Source: a virus. From it: a stretch of DNA of 52,305 nt. This document shows, in pieces, positions 16,475 to 22,773 of this stretch. Every line of letters starts with the position of its first letter. The first letter of the stretch is position 1. A model generated the notes under the pieces. The model saw nothing but the letters and a program-made list of their open reading frames with translations. It was not told the DNA's origin and did no database searches. The position numbers and the translations under genes are program-made. The stretch is from positions 1 through 52,305 of IMG/VR virus record IMGVR_UViG_3300047481_000444. One strand, 5' to 3'.

Positions 16475-16668
16475 TTGATGAGTTCCTCACGTTGCTTTCT
16501 GATGATGGCAATGTACTTCGCTATCTCTTCAACAGGTGAAGGCATTCCTTGCTGAGGTGCTGCCTTTCCTTTAGGAGCAAGCAGCCCTGAAGTAGAAACA
16601 GGAAGTTTCTTGTTCTGTTGCTGAATGATGCTATCAACTTCAGCCATGAGAGATTTGTAGTTTTTCAT
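16471..16668 (-). CDS. Small hypothetical protein (65 aa)
   Basis: Begins MKNYKSLMAEVDSI; a GTG 12 bases upstream (16,680) overlapping the 1,083-aa gene's stop is the alternative start. The sequence is charged and helical with a short proline-rich linker and ends KQREELIK. No known family. It sits between two virion genes with overlaps at both ends. Confidence 0.6.
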   Translation of the reverse strand: MKNYKSLMAEVDSIIQQQNKKLPVSTSGLLAPKGKAAPQQGMPSPVEEIAKYIAIIRKQREELIK

Positions 16669-16673
16669 AGGTG

Positions 16674-19600
16674 TTACCACTTGATGTTAGCCAGGAGACC
16701 ACCAACAGCAGTCCACATAGACGCTTTAGCTGCTGTAGAAGCTGCTGTTGTTTCCGACCTAGCGGAAATCTCCGACACAGCCAACTGCGTCACTCTGTCT
16801 GCATCCTTTTCAAAGCTGTTCCACATCATCTGAATCTGATCTCTAAACAACTGAGTCTCATTATTGTACTCAGCCAACGTCATCTGTTGCAGGTTCTGAG
16901 CATTGAGATAGTTGGCAGCGTTGGTGGCAGCAGTGTCAGCAGTGGATACATCCCTACGCCACTGAGCATTGCTCTGATCAATGACAAGCCTCTGTGTTGC
17001 ATTGAACTGCTGTCTAGCATTGGTCTGCTCAGCATTGAACTTCGACACAGCATTGGCCTGATCAGTGTTGAATTGGTCAATGGCATTCTTCTGTGAAGCA
17101 TTGAACTGGCTCACCTGTGTTGACAACGACACCATGAACTGATCCACCTGATTCTGGCTGGTGGCATTGAACTGCTTCATTGCATTCTCAGCAGCAGCAT
17201 CAGACAACAGAGCCTGTGAAATCTGCTGGCCCTTGAACAACGTAGCCTGCTGCTCTCTATCGAGATTAGCCATGTCCATCGACAGGAAGTTCTGTGCTGT
17301 CATCACAGCAGCCTGCTGACGGTTGTTCAGGTTAGCCATGTCCATTGCAGCAAACGTAGCTGCATTAGCCAACACAGATGCCTGCTCATTGTTCAAATCA
17401 GCAAGGTTGATCTGCTGAATAAACTGAGCATTGGCAAGAGCATTCTGCTGATCTGCTGTGAAGTTGACATTGGCAATTTCAGCAACACGGGCAGCATTGG
17501 TGATGTTAACCTGCTGCTTATTCGTCAACTCCTGTCCCTTCAACGCTGCTTCAATTTGAGCATTAGCCAATGCTGTCTGTTGCTTGTTAGACAGATTAGC
17601 CATCTCCACCTGAAGAGAGTTGGTGGTGTTGAACAGACGAGTCTGCTGCTCATTAGTGAGATTGATGTTGCGCTCTTGCAGCACATTGCTAACATTGAAC
17701 AACGCTGTCTGCTGCTCATTCGACAACACCTGCCCTGTCAATGCAGCCCTGGCTTGGAAGTCAGAGATGAAGGCTTGTTGCTTGTTAGAGGCTTCAATGC
17801 CAGCAGCTTCAAAGTTTTGTGTGCTCTGAAGCATTGCCATCTGCTGTTCATTGGTGAGTTCTTGACCAGTGACAGCGGCTCTGACTTGCAGATTAGCCAG
17901 CGCTGTTTGCTGGCGTGCAGACAGGTTGGTGAACTCCACTTGCAGGTTCTCAGAAGAACGCTGCAACACAGCCTGCTGAGCATTGCTCAGGTTGATGTTG
18001 TTCACTTCAGCAAAGCGAGCAGCATTGGTCAGGGCTGTCTGTGTCTTGACATCGAGGTTCTTTTCAGCAACAGCGGCTTTGATGTTGGCGTTTGCCAGAA
18101 CAACAGATTGCAGATTAGACAAGCTAGCTGATTGCAGAGCAAAGGCATTGGTGCTGTTCTGAAGCGCTGCTGTCTGCCTATTGTTCAGATTCTCCAGTTC
18201 AATCTTCTGAGAAGCAGCAGCATTTGCCAGAGACACTGCCTGTCTATTGCTGAGGTTCTGAAGACCCATAGTTGCAAAGGTTTCAGCGTCCTTTGCAGCA
18301 ATGGGCACAGCAGCTTCCATAGCAGCCTGCACAATGGCAGCACCTGCCATAGAGCTACCACCAAGCCCTCTAGCAGCCATTGCAGCATTGGCCTGTCTAA
18401 TGGCTCCAGCAGCCCATGCAGGCGTGCCATCATTGAACTGAGACATCAGCTTCTCAAGCTGACCTGCAACAGTGGAAGCAGCTTCAACAGTGCCTGTCTG
18501 AGCCTCTGCCAGAGCTTGGCTGAAGCTGCCTTGCTGAGCCACCATCTTCGCTTCTTGATTGAGCTTGTCCATTGTGGCTGCAACAGCCTGCACAGGCTCA
18601 GTGATTTGAAGGCTCTGCTTAGAGACATCAACAAGCTCTTCCTGAGCAATAGCGCGTTGTTGACCAACAGCAGTGGAAGAGGCTGTGGTTTGATCTGTGG
18701 TGGCTGAAGGAATCTCAGAAGCCTTAGCCGCATCCATCACCTTAGGAGCACTCATTGCTGCCGACTTAGCCTCAGGCAAGGTGTAGTTGGTGGCAGCAGT
18801 GGCTTCGGGTGTACCAGAAAGTTGAGCAGCATCTGTCTTGAAATCTCTGCCTGTTGTCTCTGCTGTAGCCTTTGTAACACCACCAACATCAGCAACAGTG
18901 GCGGCTTTGGCTTCCTGCTCTGGTGTCATCTGCAAAGGCGTCGGTGCTGTCACTTGAGCAGCATCAGGGGCTTCAGCAGTGCGGGCAATGGCATCAGGAG
19001 AAACATAGCCCTGTTGAGCCTTTACCTGAGCTTGCTCGGACACAGTGCCAGCAGCAGGGGTAACACCTTCCATAGCTGTTTGAATGCCTGGAGCAGCCGT
19101 TGTAGCCTCTGCTGTCTTCGCTGTAATCTGCGTAGGCTGCACAGCCTGGGCTGCTGTTCCTGTCTTTGTTGTACGCGCTGTAGCAGCAGTGCCTGCACCA
19201 CCAACACCAGCAATGCTTTGCTCAGGTGTGATGGGTGTTGCAACAGGCGTAATAGACGCAGCAGTACCGGGCTTGGGAACACCTACCCTGCCTAGTTCTT
19301 CTTCAAAGGTGACACCACCTCCTCCTGCAACTGTCCCCGGAGGAGGAGGCGCAGGAGATGTTACAGGAGCAGGCGCTGGTGCCGGAGCAGGAGCTGGCGT
19401 TGGAGCTGGTGCCGGTGTCGCCGCTGGTGCTGGTGCCGGTGTCGGCGCTGGTGCCGGTGTCGGCGCTGGTGCCGGTGTCGGCGCTGGTGCCGGTGTCGGC
19501 GCTGGTGCCGGTGTCGCCGCTGGTGCTGGTGCCGGTGTCGGCGCTGGTGCCGGTGTCGGCGCTGGTGCCGGTGTCGGCGCTGGTGCCGGTGCTGCAATAG

Positions 19601-19925
19601 GCTGTGCTCCTCGCTTCAACACAGCCTGAGGAGGATTAGGGTCTTCAGGACCAGGGCTTGTGAAGTAAATAGCATTGGCAGCATACTTCTTCCCTGTGGC
19701 TTGATCTGTATATGTCCCATCAGGGTTTTTAACCAAACCACCATTAGCATAGCCAACAACACCACCCTTAGCCATTCTCTTGGCATACTTATCTGTCACA
19801 GCGTTGTAGCGCATCATCAGCGCAGGGCTGCTCTGCAAATACTGATCAAAGCCCTGCATAGGGCCTTCATAGCCCAGCTTACGAGCAAGTATCTCACGCT
19901 GCTTAGATGTAAAGGATGTGTTCAT
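16674..19925 (-). CDS. Giant repeat-rich virion protein (1,083 aa) with a PAPTPAP tract
   Basis: Four regions are visible. Residues 1-105 contain an AKGG/NGG segment. Residues about 108-190 form a Pro-Ala-Thr tract built from six-residue APTPAP units. A T/A-rich middle spans about 200-430. A long C-terminal half (about 440-1,050) is made of pseudo-repeats like NLSNKQQTALANAQ and GQELTNEQQ, predicted to be helical. The proline tract would be an extended spacer and the N/Q/A repeats suggest a long fibrous or tube-lining helix. Its place next to the lysis cassette and large internal proteins suggests an ejected or internal virion component. Function not proven. Confidence 0.6.
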   Translation of the reverse strand: MNTSFTSKQREILARKLGYEGPMQGFDQYLQSSPALMMRYNAVTDKYAKRMAKGGVVGYANGGLVKNPDGTYTDQATGKKYAANAIYFTSPGPEDPNPPQAVLKRGAQPIAAPAPAPTPAPAPTPAPAPTPAPAPAATPAPAPTPAPAPTPAPAPTPAPAPTPAPAPAATPAPAPTPAPAPAPAPAPVTSPAPPPPGTVAGGGGVTFEEELGRVGVPKPGTAASITPVATPITPEQSIAGVGGAGTAATARTTKTGTAAQAVQPTQITAKTAEATTAAPGIQTAMEGVTPAAGTVSEQAQVKAQQGYVSPDAIARTAEAPDAAQVTAPTPLQMTPEQEAKAATVADVGGVTKATAETTGRDFKTDAAQLSGTPEATAATNYTLPEAKSAAMSAPKVMDAAKASEIPSATTDQTTASSTAVGQQRAIAQEELVDVSKQSLQITEPVQAVAATMDKLNQEAKMVAQQGSFSQALAEAQTGTVEAASTVAGQLEKLMSQFNDGTPAWAAGAIRQANAAMAARGLGGSSMAGAAIVQAAMEAAVPIAAKDAETFATMGLQNLSNRQAVSLANAAASQKIELENLNNRQTAALQNSTNAFALQSASLSNLQSVVLANANIKAAVAEKNLDVKTQTALTNAARFAEVNNINLSNAQQAVLQRSSENLQVEFTNLSARQQTALANLQVRAAVTGQELTNEQQMAMLQSTQNFEAAGIEASNKQQAFISDFQARAALTGQVLSNEQQTALFNVSNVLQERNINLTNEQQTRLFNTTNSLQVEMANLSNKQQTALANAQIEAALKGQELTNKQQVNITNAARVAEIANVNFTADQQNALANAQFIQQINLADLNNEQASVLANAATFAAMDMANLNNRQQAAVMTAQNFLSMDMANLDREQQATLFKGQQISQALLSDAAAENAMKQFNATSQNQVDQFMVSLSTQVSQFNASQKNAIDQFNTDQANAVSKFNAEQTNARQQFNATQRLVIDQSNAQWRRDVSTADTAATNAANYLNAQNLQQMTLAEYNNETQLFRDQIQMMWNSFEKDADRVTQLAVSEISARSETTAASTAAKASMWTAVGGLLANIKW
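19374..19590 (+). repeat. 18-bp tandem repeat (minisatellite) inside the 1,083-aa gene
   Basis: Near-perfect repeats of GGTGCCGGTGTCGGCGCT (read on the plus strand) encode APTPAP-type units on the minus strand. The tract is GC-rich against its neighbours and its copy number could change by slippage or recombination. Antisense open frames over it are by-products of the repeat. Confidence 0.85.
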
Positions 19926-19935
19926 GTTTTTCCTA

Positions 19936-20439
19936 TTAGCTTAGAAACAATGCTACTTCTGCCTGTCTGCGTCGAACCAACCCAGGAAGCACTTTGCCCC
20001 CGCCTTTGGTCCACTTCATAAAACCTTCAGCAGCTCCTTCCCAATCTCCTCTGTTGATAGCCATACGCATACTAGAGCGTTGGAAGTTGCCTACCCCGGC
20101 ATTGAACGCAAAAGAGACACAAGCATCGAATGCTCCTTGACGAGCAGCAAGACTAGGAGCAAGGCGAAGTACACCTCGCTCAAATATAACGAGATCTTTC
20201 TCAAAAAGGTCATTGACTTCTTCCTTGCTCCAAGCCCTGTTGTCCTCTTTACGCAGAGGATAGTCTTTACGGAGCATTCCTGTATAACCCTGCTTAGCAG
20301 CGACAGGAAGCCTTATCTGGTCCTGATACAGCACATGACCATAACCAATGGTCCAGATGGCAGCAGGACACAAATAAGGCTTAAGTCTGCACCCTTCAAA
20401 CAGGTGCATCAATTCTATACCTTTTTTACTTGTCTTCAT
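19936..20439 (-). CDS. Endolysin, GH24 (T4-type) lysozyme
   Basis: Muramidase that cleaves peptidoglycan at lysis. The catalytic glutamate is E15 (HLFEG), followed by C24 in place of the usual aspartate and T30 in WTIGYGH, an accepted E-x8-(D/C)-x5-T pattern. The distal part has the family's FAFNAGVGNFQRS and GLVRRRQAE segments. Length 167 aa is typical. No signal peptide, so release needs a holin; holin-like genes lie immediately upstream in the same operon. Confidence 0.9.
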   Translation of the reverse strand: MKTSKKGIELMHLFEGCRLKPYLCPAAIWTIGYGHVLYQDQIRLPVAAKQGYTGMLRKDYPLRKEDNRAWSKEEVNDLFEKDLVIFERGVLRLAPSLAARQGAFDACVSFAFNAGVGNFQRSSMRMAINRGDWEGAAEGFMKWTKGGGKVLPGLVRRRQAEVALFLS

Positions 20440-20942
20440 TTCTTAGAGAAAGCCTGAGTACCAAACCAGAAGGCAATGATGGAAGACAGGATAATCATCT
20501 CATCTTCAGTGAAGGCTTGTTCAACAACAGTGAGGAAGTCAAGACCAGCAGACCAGCCCCACCAGATGATGGCAAAGTTGATTATCACCAACTCCAACAC
20601 AAAGATGAGAGTGACAACAGGTCTGATGCTGGCTCTGAGATTTGTCACCCACTGACTAGCTCCTTTGCCAATAGCAATGTCATGTGCCAACAAAGCCTTC
20701 TGATGATCAACAGTGGCTTCTTGATGACGGATGTTGGCATCCACCTGCATCTGATCTGTCCTAATCTCTTCAACACGGGCTTGAGCAACAAAGCCTCTTT
20801 CCATCATGTGATATTCTTTGTCGTTCTGCATCCTTGCCAAAGCAAGCTCATGCTTCTTGTCTTGCTGATCTTGGAAGAAGTCCAACAGCTTAGGCAAGCC
20901 TCCCATCAGAAATGACACAACAGTGGATAGCAAGCTCATCAT
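20436..20942 (-). CDS. Holin-like membrane protein, 3-TM type (168 aa)
   Basis: N-terminal hydrophobic helix (LLSTVVSFLMGGL), a charged coiled-coil centre (residues 25-90), then two hydrophobic helices near 108-132 and 147-163 (VVTLIFVLELVIINFAIIW and IILSSIIAFWFGTQ). This layout matches the '3TM' holins of gene-transfer agents and many phages. AAAGGAAACGAACT precedes the ATG, and the gene overlaps the lysozyme start by four bases. It may instead be a structural membrane protein, but the lysis context favours holin. Confidence 0.65.
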   Translation of the reverse strand: MMSLLSTVVSFLMGGLPKLLDFFQDQQDKKHELALARMQNDKEYHMMERGFVAQARVEEIRTDQMQVDANIRHQEATVDHQKALLAHDIAIGKGASQWVTNLRASIRPVVTLIFVLELVIINFAIIWWGWSAGLDFLTVVEQAFTEDEMIILSSIIAFWFGTQAFSKK

Positions 20943-21427
20943 AGTTCGTTTCCTTTCAAATGCGTAAGAATGAAGTCTGAGATGATGTAGATGAGATAGG
21001 AACAGAAGATGATGGCAGACACCATCAACGTATTCAGAGCCGCTTGTTTACGCTTCTCTGATTGAAGATGTTCTTGACGTTTGCGTTTTGTTTCAATTTT
21101 CCTGCGCTCTTCAATCATCTCTCTATAAGCGCCTTGTCCGTACCTATAGAGAATCATTGTTCTCAACTCATTCTCTTGTTCTTCAATCTTCTTGCGCCTC
21201 ATCAGCGCTTCCAGTGCTTCCTGTTCAACAGAGCCCTTATGCAGCAGCTTCTTAAACACTGAAGGATTGCTGGCTTCTTCCTCTGCCTTCTTCACCTCAG
21301 CACAGGCACCAAACCATTGCCCAAGCTGTGAAGCCATGCCTTCAATTTCCTGGCCTAGTTCAATGCCTCTCTTGATGGCGTTGTAGGCAGCAGTGGCTGT
21401 GGCAAAGGCGGTGACAGGATCAATCAC
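20939..21427 (-). CDS. Coiled-coil protein with C-terminal membrane anchor (162 aa)
   Basis: Contains an N-terminal glycine-rich helical part, a long charged coiled coil (about residues 45-125; KKIEEQENEL, IEERRKIETKRKRQEH) and one C-terminal hydrophobic helix (MVSAIIFCSYLIYIISDFIL). The layout could suit a lysis regulator or a spanin-like component, though no spanin signal is recognised and the topology (C-terminal anchor) is unusual for an i-spanin. Overlaps both neighbours by four bases. Confidence 0.55.
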   Translation of the reverse strand: MIDPVTAFATATAAYNAIKRGIELGQEIEGMASQLGQWFGACAEVKKAEEEASNPSVFKKLLHKGSVEQEALEALMRRKKIEEQENELRTMILYRYGQGAYREMIEERRKIETKRKRQEHLQSEKRKQAALNTLMVSAIIFCSYLIYIISDFILTHLKGNEL

Positions 21428-21615
21428 TTTAAGACATCTTTATAGATTTGGTAGAGCTTATGCCCTATCATCAACACTGTGTAAACAAGAGTAGCCCAAA
21501 GCAAAATCTCTGACACTTGATAGCCAGCCAACGTAGCCAATGACACTGTTGCCGGTGGTGCTGCCTTTGTTGCAATCATTGCTCCTGATTCAGTTATTTG
21601 TTGAGACGAGGACAT
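21424..21615 (-). CDS. Small holin candidate, single TM (63 aa)
   Basis: Polar N-terminus (MSSSQQITESGAMIATKAAPP), one hydrophobic helix (VSEILLWATLVYTVLMIG, near 33-51) and a short basic end (HKLYQIYKDVLK). Length and layout match small class-type holins of T7-like and related phages. First of four overlapping genes leading to the lysozyme. Confidence 0.65.
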   Translation of the reverse strand: MSSSQQITESGAMIATKAAPPATVSLATLAGYQVSEILLWATLVYTVLMIGHKLYQIYKDVLK

Positions 21616-21627
21616 TCCTGCTCCAGT

Positions 21628-21882
21628 TCATTGTCTAGCCTCCACTTCCATTGGGGCATTGTGATATCCATATCTCAACACTTGGTATAGATATGTAACG
21701 TAGTATCGGAACGTACCCATTCGCTGCCATTGCTGCCAATGAACTTGTTCATGAGCAATGAGCTTGTCTGAGTACATATGCTCAGCAAGGATGTAGATGC
21801 CAAAAGGCGCTAACGCCACACCAGCAAAGCCAGTGCGACGTAGCACCCATGCTACAAGACCTTTAGCAGGCTTTGGTGTCAC
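21628..21882 (-). CDS. Small HExxH-type putative metallopeptidase-like protein (84 aa)
   Basis: GTG at 21,882 overlaps the upstream stop (GTGA) and is preferred over the longer GC-rich extension, which is the previous gene read out of frame. It has an N-terminal hydrophobic segment (GFAGVALAPFGIYILA) and then AHEQVHWQQW, which fits the zincin HExxH pattern, followed by Y-rich sequence and APMEVEARQ with a candidate third ligand glutamate. Such short zincin-like proteins occur near phage lysis genes; peptidase activity is inferred only. Confidence 0.6.
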   Translation of the reverse strand: MTPKPAKGLVAWVLRRTGFAGVALAPFGIYILAEHMYSDKLIAHEQVHWQQWQRMGTFRYYVTYLYQVLRYGYHNAPMEVEARQ

Positions 21883-22082
21883 GACGCCTCTGTTGCCTGC
21901 GGCTCTGCCGCCACCTGCGGCCCTGCCGCCATTTGCGGCCCTGCCTTCAGTTGCGCCTCGCCCTGCTGCTTGATGCGCATCCACAGGTCTACCACCGCCT
22001 CAAGGGGCAGCTTGCCCAGCCCGGCCATGATGAGGTTCACGTCGTTGACCGTGAGTTCGAGGGTGAGTTTCTTGTCGTTCAT
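21879..22082 (-). CDS. Small protein, GC-rich block (67 aa)
   Basis: Starts MNDKKLTLELTVNDVN; a clear amphipathic first half (VNLIMAGLGKLPLEAVVDLW) is followed by an A/G/P/Q tail built from a short repeat (AGPQMAAGPQVAAEPQ). The N-terminal motif is common in small phage proteins adjacent to tail-fibre genes. The local DNA is markedly more GC-rich than the flanks, suggesting recent acquisition with the fibre region. Confidence 0.65.
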   Translation of the reverse strand: MNDKKLTLELTVNDVNLIMAGLGKLPLEAVVDLWMRIKQQGEAQLKAGPQMAAGPQVAAEPQATEAS

Positions 22083-22399
22083 GCTTGGCTCCAAGGCAGC
22101 GGAGTGTTCTGCGGGCTGACGGGTGGATTGATCATGCTGTCGATCTGACCCTGCACACAGGCTTGTGCGCTGGCAATCTGGTTGGCGGGAATCCAGCCCA
22201 GCACGGTGGCTTGCGTCAACTGGTCGTAGGGGATAAACGGGCCTTCCTGCTGGCTGGAGTCGAACTGGGTGTTGCCGTCGATGGAGGCGGTGTTTGCGCC
22301 GTCCACCCCGGTTACCGTCCACAGCACATTGACCACATAGTTCGGGTCAGGCTGTTGCAGTGTGTACATCGCGGTGATGGTGGTGGTGAATGTGGTCAT
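22079..22399 (-). CDS. Tail-fibre-associated hypothetical protein, copy 2 (106 aa)
   Basis: Contains a domain beginning ITAMYTLQQPDPNYVVNVLW and ending with PFIPYDQLTQATVLGWI then a helical QGQIDSMINPP segment and a PW end. The gene just upstream (22,401-22,763) has the same plan, so the two are tandem paralogues. ATG at 22,399 has GGAGCAACTGAA upstream. Similar proteins in other phages lie next to tail fibres and may be fibre-tip or assembly proteins; role unproven. Confidence 0.65.
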   Translation of the reverse strand: MTTFTTTITAMYTLQQPDPNYVVNVLWTVTGVDGANTASIDGNTQFDSSQQEGPFIPYDQLTQATVLGWIPANQIASAQACVQGQIDSMINPPVSPQNTPLPWSQA

Positions 22400-22400
22400 T

Positions 22401-22763
22401 TCAGTTGCTCCAAGGTGCGGGTTGTTTTTGGATGGGCGTGTATTTAGAAAAGCATTCAAAAACGGTGCCAGTTCTTTGCTCGTCTGCAAGTTCCAATTCA
22501 AGCATTTCTTGAGTCTTTGACTCATAAAACGCCACGCCATCCGGCCCGAGTGTGGACTGCACCCAGCCAATGACTTGCGCTTCGGTCAAATCTTGATACT
22601 GAATGAACGGGTTTGCAGGGTTGTATGTCATGTCGGTCTTGCCGTTCATATTGACAGTCACGCCTTGGCTTGTGGTCGTGCAAATCCAAGGAACCTGTAC
22701 TACCACGCTTTGGTGTCCGTCAATGTTGGCGGTTACAAGATTGCCTTTTACTTTCCATTCCAT
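22401..22763 (-). CDS. Tail-fibre-associated hypothetical protein, copy 1 (120 aa)
   Basis: Shares with the next gene the PFIQYQDLTEAQVIGWV block and the C-terminal PAPW end, on a beta-rich N-terminal half (MEWKVKGNLVTANIDGH). The divergence between the two is large, so the duplication is old or they were acquired separately. Lies directly downstream of the tail fibre in the late operon. Confidence 0.65.
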   Translation of the reverse strand: MEWKVKGNLVTANIDGHQSVVVQVPWICTTTSQGVTVNMNGKTDMTYNPANPFIQYQDLTEAQVIGWVQSTLGPDGVAFYESKTQEMLELELADEQRTGTVFECFSKYTPIQKQPAPWSN

Positions 22764-22773
22764 AATTTTCTCC

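Noticed and set aside
19084-19629. Plus-strand frame encoding Gly-Ala-Val repeats
   Set aside because: Antisense of the APTPAP minisatellite in the 1,083-aa gene; composition is a by-product of the 18-bp repeat.
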